Origin: a virus | IMG/VR virus record: IMGVR_UViG_3300044470_000341 | Location: 1 to 36,629 of that record | Direction: 5' to 3' (one strand) | Length of the DNA: 36,629 bases | Shown here: positions 8,208 through 17,434 of the stretch, one piece after another | Layout of the letters: every line of letters begins with the position of its first letter | Numbering within the stretch: position 1 is the first letter of the stretch | Made by a program: the position numbers and the translations under genes | Notes under the pieces: generated by a model | Seen by the model: only the letters and a program-made list of their open reading frames with translations | What the model was told of the DNA's origin: nothing | The model's database searches: none

Positions 8208-8488
8208 TTTTGTCTTATATGCTCCTCGATTTTAGCCTTGAGATCCGGAATGTAGTCGGTGTTGGTTTTAATGTCTTTCAACTGCGTATTGATACTTTCA
8301 ACCGTTACCCGGAAAACTTCACCGTCAACTTTCTCTTTTCTGAGTTGTTCAAGTTTTTGTTGAGTTTCATAATTAAATCGCTGCTGCTCGCCATAAGAAA
8401 TTAAGGCATAGCCCAAGGAAGTGAGGGCGAGAAGTATCAAAGCCACCCAGAGGTGCGATACTTTAGGGGTTTTTTGTGGAGTCGTCAT
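8204..8488 (-). CDS. Small membrane protein with one TM helix and charged tail, lysis cassette
   Basis: 94 residues. One transmembrane helix (HLWVALILLALTSLGYALI, about residues 12-30) is followed by a charged, probably coiled-coil tail (FNYETQQKLEQLRKEK and on). This is the build of an inner-membrane spanin (Rz-like) or a pinholin-type accessory protein. It overlaps the next gene by GTGA and the previous one by 26 nt, so it is translationally coupled in the lysis cassette. Its exact role is not shown by the sequence. Confidence 0.7.
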   Translation of the reverse strand: MTTPQKTPKVSHLWVALILLALTSLGYALISYGEQQRFNYETQQKLEQLRKEKVDGEVFRVTVESINTQLKDIKTNTDYIPDLKAKIEEHIRQK

Positions 8489-8780
8489 TATTCTTCGTTT
8501 CGGTAAATTTCTGAGCGACTTTTCCCCCTATGGCCGTTCCTAATAAAGTGGTTACTAAGACAGGATCTACCACGTTGCCGTGACTGATCTGATACTGTAT
8601 GTAATACAGGGTATACAGGATAATCAAAATAAACCCTGCCCTCATGAGTGAATTGCTTTTCTTGCCCGAAGCGGTTTCTTCCTGAAAGAAATCATAATCA
8701 GCCTTGTTTCTGAGCATCAGGTAAAGGAATACCACGAAAATCAAAGCCTCTATGATGGTCGGAATTACTTTTACGTCCAT
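8463..8780 (-). CDS. Holin candidate with two to three TM helices
   Basis: 105 residues: an N-terminal hydrophobic helix (IEALIFVVFLYLMLR), a charged loop, a second helix (AGFILIILYTLYYIQY), a third weaker hydrophobic stretch (VDPVLVTTLLGTAIGG) and a charged C-terminus with many Lys, Asn and Asp. Size, topology and place two genes before the endolysin fit a holin. No family name is recognised, and the neighbouring 67-residue protein is an equally plausible holin. Confidence 0.65.
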   Translation of the reverse strand: MDVKVIPTIIEALIFVVFLYLMLRNKADYDFFQEETASGKKSNSLMRAGFILIILYTLYYIQYQISHGNVVDPVLVTTLLGTAIGGKVAQKFTETKNNDDSTKNP

Positions 8781-8781
8781 C

Positions 8782-8985
8782 TTACTTCTTTTTGAAAATC
8801 AAAGGAACTGCATAGTCACATATAACGATTACAAATGTGACTAAGGCTGCAAACAAGACAGCCCAAAGCTTGAACCTGAACACCAGGGTAAACAGGATCA
8901 TGGAGAAGTTTACTGCTGTTGATATCCAATTCAGCGACTTGAATGCTGAAAGGATAAAACCGATAAGACTATTGATAAATTTCAT
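8782..8985 (-). CDS. Tiny two-TM membrane protein
   Basis: 67 residues, nearly all hydrophobic, with two helices (roughly residues 20-36 and 40-62) and a KKK C-terminal end. It is packed one base from each neighbour. A holin or antiholin role is possible from size and position; nothing in the sequence decides. Confidence 0.6.
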   Translation of the reverse strand: MKFINSLIGFILSAFKSLNWISTAVNFSMILFTLVFRFKLWAVLFAALVTFVIVICDYAVPLIFKKK

Positions 8986-8986
8986 G

Positions 8987-9397
8987 TTATTTTTTATTTA
9001 AGTACCAATAAAAAAACTGAAAACTGATAGTAAAAAACGAGTATATGAGTGCAAAGTCCGAGAAGTACCAAAATTTCCATGAAATCAACGGGAAAGCTTG
9101 CGTGTAAGCCACGAAGGACAAAAAGATAGGGAGTAGGAACCAATGCTGAAAAAAGTGCCACCCGTCCGTAAAACTGACAAATATTGTCGAGGATCCCGGG
9201 AAGGATTCACCTTGTTTCTCGTCACCGTTCTTCCATTTGCATACCCATGACCTTGAAGGATCCCACCATGCACCCATATTTTTAAAAATGGATCCCGAAA
9301 AGTTATTCTTCAGGGTGTCCATTATAGCCTTGGCTGTTGCTGAACAGGTCAGTGTCAGGATTAAGGCAATGAGTGATATAAGATGTATGGTTTTCAT
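8987..9397 (-). CDS. Membrane protein with Trp-rich loop, late operon
   Basis: 136 residues, not recognised. A signal-like N-terminal helix (ISLIALILTLTCSATA) is followed by a loop with several Trp residues (MGAWWDPSRSWVCKWKNGD) and then two hydrophobic, strongly aromatic segments (HWFLLPIFLSFVAY; FALIYSFFTISFQFFYWYL). It sits one base after the adhesin gene and one base before the next small membrane gene. Conservation of the Trp/Asp loop would be a useful handle. A role in lysis or superinfection exclusion is possible but only from context. Confidence 0.65.
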   Translation of the reverse strand: MKTIHLISLIALILTLTCSATAKAIMDTLKNNFSGSIFKNMGAWWDPSRSWVCKWKNGDEKQGESFPGSSTIFVSFTDGWHFFQHWFLLPIFLSFVAYTQAFPLISWKFWYFSDFALIYSFFTISFQFFYWYLNKK

Positions 9398-9398
9398 A

Positions 9399-12300
9399 TT
9401 ATCCTAATGCTACCGGGTTTCTTGCCACGTAAGTAAATGATCTCAGGGTATAGGACGAATTGCTGAACCATCCTGCTATCGCATATTTTGTATTCTGATC
9501 CAAACTGCCGACCTGATAATGTCCATTAGTGTCTGACTGTGCTGTTCCTGCGACCGTATTCGTTGTCATGTTAATCACTATGACAGTCGCATTAGCAATC
9601 GGAAGAATTCCAAATTTGACTGTTCCGGAAAACCCGTACCCGGAGCCTGACGGCTGTGAATAGGAACATTGCAGGACTGCTCCCTGACCTTCTCCGACTG
9701 AATTAATTGCATATGCCTTGCCCTGGTAAGCGCCATAAGCTTCCGAAGGACTCCACGTAAACGCTCCGGTCAAAAGAATACTATGCTTTGTCATTGTACC
9801 GCCCTGCAGACCGAAATAGAAACCCCGTTCAGTAATTGTCGCTCCCCCGTCACTTGAGGATCCGGTAAGGGTGAAAGTGCCTGCTACCTGAGTAATAGAA
9901 ACCGTAGTTACACTTGGAGCCGTCGGACCTACCGAATAGACACACTCAACTATGGATCCCTGACCTTCCCCGACGCTGTTGATTGCATAGGCTTTAAAGT
10001 CATAATCCCCGTATGGTTCAGTCGGACTCCATGTGAAATCGCCTGTAAGTGAAATTGAATGCTTGGTTAACGTTCCACCGTGAGAACCAAAGTAAAAACC
10101 CCTCTCTGTAATGCTGCTGCCGTTGTCATTTGCCGACCCGGTGACCGTAAAGACTCCACCGGTCTGAGTGGCTGAAACCGTCGTAACTGAGGGTGCTAAA
10201 AGCTGATCTGCAACCGTGAAGCTTTGAATTTCTGAGTAACCCGTTCCCAGGTCACTTACTGCAAACGCCCTCCAATACCATGTACCGGTGCTAAGTCCGT
10301 CTATCTCGTCCTCAAAAGGCGAACCTGTTTCCCCTAATAGAACTTCGTGAGCCGATACGGTTTGCGATGTAGTACCCCATTGGAAACCGGTATCGGTTAT
10401 CGTTGAACCGTTTGCGTTTAGTATAACTCCATGTAAATTTGCCGTTGCAGCATTTCCATAACCGCTAACCGTTGCCGGAGTGGTTTGTACTATTGGTGCT
10501 GCAGTAAAGTTATATCCAGGGACAACGAATTTCATGACTTCCCCGACTCCACTCCACATCCAACTATGGAATGTACCTGTTTCATCCAATGAACACTCAT
10601 TGGGTGGTTTGCCGTAAGTCGGTGGATTATTTAGAGGGAAATATCCCTGTAACAATGCCCCGTTGAAATAGAACTGAACAATGTTTAAAACGTGAGTACC
10701 GACCGGATCTGTATGCGTCCAATTATCTACATCGGAAATATCTAAAATGTAGGTTTGGGCGTTGGTTTTCTGATCTACCAGATAGTTCCCGAAGATTAAT
10801 GAAGCATAAGAAGTAATCGCACTTCCCGTACCGTCAAGGGCATCATATTTCGGTAATGAAGTCAGGTGTAGGTCTGATTTTCTTACAGCATAACCGCCCC
10901 ATCCCTTTCCATAAGTTCCGTCCGGGGCAGAAGGTTGTACTTCGATACCGTAAAATATATGGGTTGCGTTTTGAGCACAATCATCCGTTGATTTTGGTAT
11001 CAGAATCCAACTATCCCCGACCATCGTATGCTTGTTCACCTTTTGCAATTCATACCGGGTATTATCATCACCGGTTGTAAATCCCAAAAAAAGGTAATTT
11101 GCATCAACGCATCCATTATGTAACTTACCCTTGTTGTCGGACTGTTGTAACGGTGGGTTCAGCTCACCAAAATTCATGTGATCGAATGACGCTACGGGTG
11201 TCGGAAGCGGAACGGTAATGTTTGTGGTATTGAATTTTGGATAAGCCGGGTTCCTGAAGTCTGATTCCAAATATTTGTTTACCACATTTGCACCACAAAC
11301 ATACAGGTAAGTTTCATCAGCGATAAGGGGAGCGGAATAGTCTGCAGAAATACTGAAAATTTTATAAGTTCCGTCCGTAATATGTAATTGAACTAAACAA
11401 CTATCAGTAATATTATGCGGAAAACATAACCCATAAATATAATCACCGACCCGTTGGATTTGATCCATGCTTTCCAAAATTGTTGTATCGTTTTCTGAGG
11501 CATATTTGAACTCATAAACCGTTATGCCTGATAAGGTATAATTATCCCGGGCAATCCTAATAATGCGTTCAAAGGTTGTGGAAGCAGGCATTTCGATATT
11601 TCTTGCCGATCCATAATAGTACCCATTGTAGTACAGGGAGCCGTGCATGTATATTGCCCGGGGTTTACCATTAGTACCATCGAGAATAAAATGATCTGAG
11701 GACGGTACGTCAATCCTTAAATACTTTGTGATCTCAAAACTGTCCACATCAGATAAGCCTTCCCCGACACTATTGGCAGCAAACGCTTTATAGTAATACG
11801 TTCCCAGGGGAAGGTTCTGCAGGGTGTAGTCGAAATCCGTTGCGACGTTTTGACAGGTCACGGTATTATTCAGGTTATTAGCCGTTGTTCCATAGTGAAA
11901 TCCTACCGTTAAAGTGATTGCACCGTTGGTGTGAATAACACTCCCCTTTAACTTCATTGTGTAATTTCCACGTTCCCAACTTCTCACACCTACCGTCGGT
12001 ACTTTATTATTTCCGGTTATGGTAAAATCCCCAACTGCTGAAACTCCGGTTCCGTTACTGTTGACGGCATAAGCCTGATAATAGTAAGTTCCGGTTGCAA
12101 GGTCATTCAATGCAATATGAAAATCGGACGCAATACCACTCCCGACAACCTGAGTAAGATTGTCCGGTGAAAATCCCCATCTGATACCGAAATCGGTTAT
12201 CCCCGATCCTGCCGTAACCTCTCCATGCAGGGTTGTAATTAAATCATTCGTTTCAGCACCATTCGTGATTACGGTCGGTGGAGTGAAACTATATCCTGGT

Positions 12301-13538
12301 ATGGAGAACCCAATCCCCATTTGATAAGTACCCGATTGAGCATTACCATAATATAAAGGACAGTAAAATTGACCGTTTGCATCCATAGCCAACTGCCCGA
12401 GGTGACGTTGATAGTTACTTGAATTAAGTTCCCAAAATCCACCACCGTCATACGTTTGTATGTCGAATTTGATTACATCAAGTACATGAGATCCTTCACT
12501 ATCCGTATCAACCCACGAATTAACGTTACTAATGTCAATAGAATAGATCGTATAATCATACTTCGAAATGAAAAGACTTGTTCCCACGCAAACGGCTGCA
12601 TCAGCGTAAATGCCAGGGGCGGTATCGGTTCCACCATGCCGGACTAACGGTTTGACGGTTAAGTCTGATTTTTTAACAGCTACCAGGGAAAAGGTATATC
12701 CGTATTCACTTGAGGTCGAGGAATAAGGATTTAAAGCACAAGGTATGAAAAGCCAGGTGTCATTTTGAGTGCAAAAGACAGCGTTTACTCCCATTGTGTC
12801 AGGGATCTGACAATAGCCGACTGACGCAAACGTGGAAAGACTCACCTTATGGCACTCGATCTGTGCGGTTACTGCACCATAGCCGTATCCGAATACCACC
12901 CACAATACTGTTGCGTCTGCACTATCAACATAGATGGACGAAATAACTCCCTTCCTGCTATCATCTGTCGGGTGAAATCCCAAACCGTGTGAATCCCAGG
13001 TTCCTCGTACCGGAATCGCACCGTCATATCCAAAATCAGTATTGAATTGCCCCCAACTGTTGTCCCTAAAATCAGCTTCCAAAAACTTACGAACCGTCGT
13101 GTAATCAGCATAATAAAGGAATGTTCCATCATAAGCAAGACCACTCGGGAGACTCCCGCTTTGGGTCTTCCACATTTTATAGGTGTCATTCGTGGTATCA
13201 TATTGGAAAATGCCGAGTGTTCCCGCCCAATTTGCAGCACCATAAATGTATTGATCCACCCGGACCAACTGCTGTGTCCGGCAACTCATTGAAGCCTCGT
13301 CTGCAGAAGCTTTTTTGATAGGGGTTTCCAGGTAAGAACTAAAGTCATGAGCGACCTTCATTATCACCCCTTTTTGGTACTGTCGCCAAGTGGGATCATA
13401 GATTGCCTGCAACCATGATCCGATCATGTAGAAGTATCCGTTATAAAAGATACTACCCCTGGAATCCGCAAGGTAAGTCGGATCCGTGTCGAATTTATTA
13501 TAGGTAGTGTATGGAACTTGAACGGCTATATTGCTCAT
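9399..13538 (-). CDS. Large tail adhesin / receptor-binding candidate, internally duplicated
   Basis: A 1379-residue protein at the distal end of the tail genes, the best candidate for host recognition. Two long beta-rich halves, residues ~1-415 and ~605-1010, resemble each other (SIFYNGYFYMIGS with LYYNGYYYGSARN; KFLEADFRDNSWGQFNT with KYLESDFRNPAYPKFNT) and look propeller-like. Each is followed by ~95-residue immunoglobulin/fibronectin-like modules: two after the first half, three after the second, with signature (F)GxxxGT..N/T and KAYAINSVGEGQG. The last ~80 residues (GTVKFGILPIANATVIVIN; TNGHYQVGSL) resemble a carboxypeptidase-regulatory-like beta-sandwich. There is no signal peptide, as expected for a virion protein. 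It starts one base after the 65-residue adaptor gene stops. Confidence 0.82.
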   Translation of the reverse strand: MSNIAVQVPYTTYNKFDTDPTYLADSRGSIFYNGYFYMIGSWLQAIYDPTWRQYQKGVIMKVAHDFSSYLETPIKKASADEASMSCRTQQLVRVDQYIYGAANWAGTLGIFQYDTTNDTYKMWKTQSGSLPSGLAYDGTFLYYADYTTVRKFLEADFRDNSWGQFNTDFGYDGAIPVRGTWDSHGLGFHPTDDSRKGVISSIYVDSADATVLWVVFGYGYGAVTAQIECHKVSLSTFASVGYCQIPDTMGVNAVFCTQNDTWLFIPCALNPYSSTSSEYGYTFSLVAVKKSDLTVKPLVRHGGTDTAPGIYADAAVCVGTSLFISKYDYTIYSIDISNVNSWVDTDSEGSHVLDVIKFDIQTYDGGGFWELNSSNYQRHLGQLAMDANGQFYCPLYYGNAQSGTYQMGIGFSIPGYSFTPPTVITNGAETNDLITTLHGEVTAGSGITDFGIRWGFSPDNLTQVVGSGIASDFHIALNDLATGTYYYQAYAVNSNGTGVSAVGDFTITGNNKVPTVGVRSWERGNYTMKLKGSVIHTNGAITLTVGFHYGTTANNLNNTVTCQNVATDFDYTLQNLPLGTYYYKAFAANSVGEGLSDVDSFEITKYLRIDVPSSDHFILDGTNGKPRAIYMHGSLYYNGYYYGSARNIEMPASTTFERIIRIARDNYTLSGITVYEFKYASENDTTILESMDQIQRVGDYIYGLCFPHNITDSCLVQLHITDGTYKIFSISADYSAPLIADETYLYVCGANVVNKYLESDFRNPAYPKFNTTNITVPLPTPVASFDHMNFGELNPPLQQSDNKGKLHNGCVDANYLFLGFTTGDDNTRYELQKVNKHTMVGDSWILIPKSTDDCAQNATHIFYGIEVQPSAPDGTYGKGWGGYAVRKSDLHLTSLPKYDALDGTGSAITSYASLIFGNYLVDQKTNAQTYILDISDVDNWTHTDPVGTHVLNIVQFYFNGALLQGYFPLNNPPTYGKPPNECSLDETGTFHSWMWSGVGEVMKFVVPGYNFTAAPIVQTTPATVSGYGNAATANLHGVILNANGSTITDTGFQWGTTSQTVSAHEVLLGETGSPFEDEIDGLSTGTWYWRAFAVSDLGTGYSEIQSFTVADQLLAPSVTTVSATQTGGVFTVTGSANDNGSSITERGFYFGSHGGTLTKHSISLTGDFTWSPTEPYGDYDFKAYAINSVGEGQGSIVECVYSVGPTAPSVTTVSITQVAGTFTLTGSSSDGGATITERGFYFGLQGGTMTKHSILLTGAFTWSPSEAYGAYQGKAYAINSVGEGQGAVLQCSYSQPSGSGYGFSGTVKFGILPIANATVIVINMTTNTVAGTAQSDTNGHYQVGSLDQNTKYAIAGWFSNSSYTLRSFTYVARNPVALG
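9655..10200 (-). repeat. Tandem pair of ~92-residue beta-sandwich modules in the adhesin
   Basis: Residues ~1113-1204 and ~1205-1294 of the adhesin are close copies at protein level: APSVTTVS..T, TERGFYFG..GGT.TKHS, FTWSP, KAYAINSVGEGQG occur in both. The similarity suggests recent duplication or exchange. Confidence 0.8.
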
Positions 13539-13539
13539 G

Positions 13540-13737
13540 TTACGGGATCAGGATTAAGTGAATGTCAAAATCAGGTGGATTAATCGCTTCTATCGGAACA
13601 TACAGATTGTCCAGGTCGTTTACATAGTCGGCAATCTGCTGTACATTAGTCTTAGCCTTAATTGTGGCATCCCTTAAAAAATCACCATCGTCCGAATCCG
13701 GGGCGGTTCCTACGTTTATGTCTTCGAGGTTAATCAT
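13540..13737 (-). CDS. Small tail-fibre adaptor-like protein
   Basis: 65 residues. The pattern INVGTAPDSDDGDFLRDATIK followed by a short helix resembles the I.VGT.PND..GD.LR.A..K module often found at the N-terminus of phage fibre and structural proteins, where it anchors the fibre to the tail. Here it is encoded as a separate short ORF; its start overlaps the previous stop (TAATG) and its stop is one base from the adhesin start. It may attach the adhesin to the tail. Confidence 0.6.
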   Translation of the reverse strand: MINLEDINVGTAPDSDDGDFLRDATIKAKTNVQQIADYVNDLDNLYVPIEAINPPDFDIHLILIP

Positions 13738-14231
13738 TACATTCCGTTTGAAAAGTTTCCCGTTGTGTCAATAGACTGCTTCATGATCCAACCGTTGACT
13801 GTTTTGAATTCAAATCGCAAAACCTTGTCCTGGGTTGTTATTCTCCACCCGGAAAGCGTGTCGCTTCCTATGTAGTACACCGGTGACTGTAATGTAGGAT
13901 CCGGGTTTTTTACGCTAAGAGTTGAGTCATACCAATTCCACCACACTAAAGCGTTTTGAGTCGGGTGAACATCCTGCCCCATGTACCTAATCCCAGGGTA
14001 CTTGATCTGATTCATATACACGGACGGTCTGATATGAGTGGGATCTGATTGTGTCCAGGATCCACTTGAAATCTGATAAGTGGTTCCGTTCAACGTTAAT
14101 GAAGTCGGGGTAATCACAAGTTTATACAGCTTGCCACCCCGTTTGAACTTTATAGTGTCCAATGTAGGCGAATTCTGCCCTATGGCGAGGATTCCGAGGA
14201 AAAGTAAGGGTATGATTAGCTTGGTTCTCAT
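13737..14231 (-). CDS. Secreted protein with Sec signal peptide inside the tail operon
   Basis: 164 residues with a clear signal peptide (MRTKLIIPLLFLGILAIG, cleavage near AIGQN), then a probably beta-rich domain (KFKRGGKLYKLVITPTSLTL; HIRPSVYMNQIKYPGIRYMG). Export of a product from the tail region is unexpected for a virion protein; a periplasmic or surface role in the infected cell is possible. No family recognised. The 85-nt gap upstream carries a TAnnTTTG box just before the start, so it may have its own promoter. The next gene starts in its stop codon. Confidence 0.65.
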   Translation of the reverse strand: MRTKLIIPLLFLGILAIGQNSPTLDTIKFKRGGKLYKLVITPTSLTLNGTTYQISSGSWTQSDPTHIRPSVYMNQIKYPGIRYMGQDVHPTQNALVWWNWYDSTLSVKNPDPTLQSPVYYIGSDTLSGWRITTQDKVLRFEFKTVNGWIMKQSIDTTGNFSNGM

Positions 14232-14236
14232 GGTGT

Positions 14237-14244
14237 CAAATATA
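14237..14244 (-). promoter_or_regulatory. TAnnTTTG box 5 nt before the 164-residue gene
   Basis: TATATTTG on the - strand, then ACACC, then ATG. The preceding TTTAAGCGTAT resembles the sequence before the 160-residue secreted gene (ATAAGCGTAT near 29665-29674). No TTG is present at the usual upstream distance. If real, transcription would start at or very near the ATG. Confidence 0.35.
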
Positions 14245-14316
14245 CGCTTAAAGTATGTTTAAAATGAAAATAGATATTAACAAAGATATGATCTAAAAAG
14301 TATCATCATGGCACAA

Positions 14317-15378
14317 TTATTTATCTCCGACTGCAATAATACTCACCGTACAATCCACTTGAGCCACAAGGGTCAATTTCGTTGAAGTCTGAGCCGTGAC
14401 GGACGGGAAAACAGGGTTTTTCCTTGAGTCATAAGCGGTAAGCGTATAGTCGTATTGAGAAGACGCAAACGGAGTCCCCCAGGTTGCATCTTTCGGAGTG
14501 TCGGCAATTAGCGTAATCGTTAAACTATCAACTGATTTTCCCATAACTTGTGATATTTGAGTGTCCACATAACTGAGTTTCTTTATAATCGTTTTCCGGA
14601 CTAATTGGATAGCCATGCTTGCGGTTGCCCCGTAATCGTCGGCAACCCAGGCAGGATCCTTGAGCCTGACTTCCTGCGGATACCAAGTTTCACCAGTCAC
14701 AACTTCGGTAACTTTTACCGTGTCCATCATCGGAAGCGTAATCAGCGAGTCTATGGTATATTCAGGTACTAAAAGCATTTGTAAATTGCATACCTTTTGT
14801 GCAATCCTTTTCTCAGGAATGAATATTTCGTCAATTTTTTCACCTGCATCAGTCCTGAGAAAATCCGGGGTCTTTAATAAGTTGTCAATATAAATGACCT
14901 GATTGAAGTTTGCCCGGATCCCGTTCAGTTCTGTCGTATTGCTAAAATCAACCCTGGTATATTTTAGCTTTTCCTCTACCGGCAGAATGTTCATGGTTTC
15001 GGAATAGTAAACTACATGGTCAGTCGGAAATGAGTCGAGTATCCGGATCCAACACCTGCCCCGGTGAAGTGGAGTGCTGAAAGCGGTCAACCCGTCGTAA
15101 ACAATGTCGTCCGTGTATGAGCTCGAGTTAAGGGTCAGCTTCGACTTGTCCAGGGTGCAAGGAATGTCCTGACCTTCCCATTCCAGGTAAAAAGTGAGGT
15201 TTGCTAAGGTTCCTGCGGTGTGCTGCCTTCTGATTACAAAAGGCAACAACCGGTCTGTGAAACAGATCAGCATACAATCCTCTACAACGTATTCCTTGAA
15301 GCGATTTTGCTGAATAAGGAAATCGTAACTGCTCACATTGGTCTGATAAAACGGCAGTACCGTATCTAAATTTTTCAT
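14317..15378 (-). CDS. Tail/baseplate protein candidate
   Basis: 353 residues, not matched to a named family. It lies between the 685-residue tail protein, whose stop it overlaps by ATGA, and the distal fibre genes, which is where siphoviruses encode distal tail and baseplate components. The sequence is beta-rich (GRCWIRILDSFPTDHVVYYS; TCTVSIIAV-like endings) with no signal peptide or membrane helix. The C-terminal ~90 residues (SLTITLIADTPKDATWGTPF to the end) read like an immunoglobulin-like domain. The structural role is inferred from position and size. Confidence 0.65.
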   Translation of the reverse strand: MKNLDTVLPFYQTNVSSYDFLIQQNRFKEYVVEDCMLICFTDRLLPFVIRRQHTAGTLANLTFYLEWEGQDIPCTLDKSKLTLNSSSYTDDIVYDGLTAFSTPLHRGRCWIRILDSFPTDHVVYYSETMNILPVEEKLKYTRVDFSNTTELNGIRANFNQVIYIDNLLKTPDFLRTDAGEKIDEIFIPEKRIAQKVCNLQMLLVPEYTIDSLITLPMMDTVKVTEVVTGETWYPQEVRLKDPAWVADDYGATASMAIQLVRKTIIKKLSYVDTQISQVMGKSVDSLTITLIADTPKDATWGTPFASSQYDYTLTAYDSRKNPVFPSVTAQTSTKLTLVAQVDCTVSIIAVGDK

Positions 15379-17432
15379 GCTGTTAAGGGGTTGTAGAATA
15401 TTTTACTCACTTTTACTATCGTTGAACTTACCTTCACCTTAGTGCTGTCCACCCTTAGAATACTTATACCTTGATCGTCATTATGGAAACCAAAACGCAG
15501 GGTAGTTTTATAGAAATCCGTATCCGTTGACAATTCAAGCTTTTCGACTTCTCCGTTTCCTAAATTTGTTTTGATTAATTTTTTCGTGTCAACCGTTTCA
15601 AGCCTCGGAAATTTCACGTTCTCCTGCCTTCTTACCCTGAAAACAGAGTTCATGTTGTACAGGGTGTCGTAAAACATTCCTTGTGTAAAGTACCTATGAT
15701 AAAAATGGAAATCCATGATAAGATTTTCCCAAAACATATCACCGTTCACCATGTCCTTGAAAATGCCGTTGTCAATCATGGCACTTTTCATTGGATCACC
15801 ACCGGTATTGTTAATCATGTTGAAAAAAGCAATCTTGCTCCGGGTCAAATCCCTTTTCCATATCGCATTAGCCAGGTCACAAGCCAGGATTACCCAACCT
15901 GAATCATTTATGTCCTCGGTCTTTCTCATGCACATTCCAATATCTGCCATGTACCCGGTTGCCTTATGTTCCATAGGATCACCCTTTTTGCATACCATTG
16001 GAAGGTAGTCAATGGAAGCGGTGGACTCGTCGCCTTCATCCCATACCCAGGTTTCCTTGCTCGGAAAACCATCAGAAGCAAAACTGTATAAATTTAAACG
16101 CTGATTGCCGTTTATATCTGTCAGGATACAATATTTCGAGGGGTAGGTTACAAGGTTGACACCGACTGCCCTGGTTCCTGAATAGCTGTACCCGTTGTCA
16201 AAATATTTGATATGCTCAAACAAAATCTGCTTCCCGTTCATTACCCATTTTACATTAAAGACAACGGAAATCATGTCAAATATTTCCTTGAAAGTAACCT
16301 GATTGTCAATGTAAGCACCTACCTTAAAGTCGGCATTGAGTAAAGCTTTGTATTGTTTTTTAGAAATCAGAACCGGGTTGCTTATATGAGTCGGTTGCCC
16401 GGTAATTGGATTCGTCCAGGCTGTGAAAAAAGTGGAGTCGTACGTTAACCCGAGTTTCAGCGAATTAATCATCCAATGTAAAATATCGCCTTTGTTTTCA
16501 TTATACGAAAACTCAAATAACTTGTATCCCATTTTCGGGAAGTCATACTCTCCGTCCTGGTGTGTTTCAGTCGCCATGAAATACATGGTACTCGGGCAGT
16601 TCGTGGAACCTGCGACCCTTCCTGTAATATTCGGGAAACCGGTATCGTAAATGTCATTTCCCTGGGTCATTCCAGGAAGCATAAAAGGTGACTGCTGCTG
16701 TGCAAAACAATAGTACCTTACGTGTTCCTGCCATAACGGAGATCCGGTAACGGGTTCATTTGCTGAACTTGAAACGTGCTGAGTAACGCACCTGTATGCG
16801 TAACCGTGATCGAACACCCATCCGTCCTCTGTGTCAATCGGTCTGTAGATCTTACCGCTTTCCCATAAAGGGGGCGGTTTGTCTATTCCATACCCTTGAG
16901 TGATCTCAGCGTATCCACCTGCACCTATTGCACCGTGATTATAAACAGGTTCACCCTGCCACAAATAATGTGTGGTCGTTTCCCAAAAATACTTAGGTGC
17001 TACCGGAACAACCGTTGAAAGATCGTAGAAAACGTTAATCTTTACTGCACTATTTTTATCGTACCAGGTATAATCATCATAAGTGGACGGTGTGAATTCT
17101 ATTGAACCGTCGTCCTGGTTTACTTTGGCGGTACTCTGATCGAAGTACCCTGAAAACTCAAGTCCATTCAGGGTAACTCCATTCTCGGATCTCCACGTTT
17201 GCACAATGCAATCCGTCGTCAGGGTTTCCGGAAATTGAATGTAGTTTAGTAAAGTGTAGTACACGGCCTTATTCCTGTAAAAGTTCAGTTTCCAGGTACT
17301 CGACTTCTTCCGGTAAAATATTTGATCCCTTTCCCTTTCCTCGGTAAACGTTACCTCAACACTTAATTTGACCGGGGTGAAATTGATCCCGTCAAAACTG
17401 ATCTTGTGGACGTATTTACGTGCGTAGGACAT
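15375..17432 (-). CDS. Tail/baseplate protein immediately after the tape measure, with CBM5/12-like segment
   Basis: 685 residues. The gene directly after the tape measure usually encodes the distal tail/hub protein of siphoviruses; the N-terminus (HKISFDGINFTPVKLSVEV, then KKSSTWKLNFYR) is compatible with such a protein. Residues ~187-236 (WESGKIYRPIDTEDGW, AYRCVTQHVSSSANEP, SPLWQE) follow the spacing of the chitin-binding CBM5/12-like pattern W..G..Y......V....YxC...H......P..SP.W, suggesting a glycan- or peptidoglycan-contacting insert. No membrane helix. It overlaps the next gene by four bases and starts two bases upstream of the tape measure stop's far side. Product is inferred from context. 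Confidence 0.65.
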   Translation of the reverse strand: MSYARKYVHKISFDGINFTPVKLSVEVTFTEERERDQIFYRKKSSTWKLNFYRNKAVYYTLLNYIQFPETLTTDCIVQTWRSENGVTLNGLEFSGYFDQSTAKVNQDDGSIEFTPSTYDDYTWYDKNSAVKINVFYDLSTVVPVAPKYFWETTTHYLWQGEPVYNHGAIGAGGYAEITQGYGIDKPPPLWESGKIYRPIDTEDGWVFDHGYAYRCVTQHVSSSANEPVTGSPLWQEHVRYYCFAQQQSPFMLPGMTQGNDIYDTGFPNITGRVAGSTNCPSTMYFMATETHQDGEYDFPKMGYKLFEFSYNENKGDILHWMINSLKLGLTYDSTFFTAWTNPITGQPTHISNPVLISKKQYKALLNADFKVGAYIDNQVTFKEIFDMISVVFNVKWVMNGKQILFEHIKYFDNGYSYSGTRAVGVNLVTYPSKYCILTDINGNQRLNLYSFASDGFPSKETWVWDEGDESTASIDYLPMVCKKGDPMEHKATGYMADIGMCMRKTEDINDSGWVILACDLANAIWKRDLTRSKIAFFNMINNTGGDPMKSAMIDNGIFKDMVNGDMFWENLIMDFHFYHRYFTQGMFYDTLYNMNSVFRVRRQENVKFPRLETVDTKKLIKTNLGNGEVEKLELSTDTDFYKTTLRFGFHNDDQGISILRVDSTKVKVSSTIVKVSKIFYNPLTA

Positions 17433-17434
17433 GA

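Noticed and set aside
12869-13243. 124-codon frame on the - strand within the adhesin gene
   Set aside because: Out-of-frame shadow of the adhesin; composition is not protein-like and no start context.
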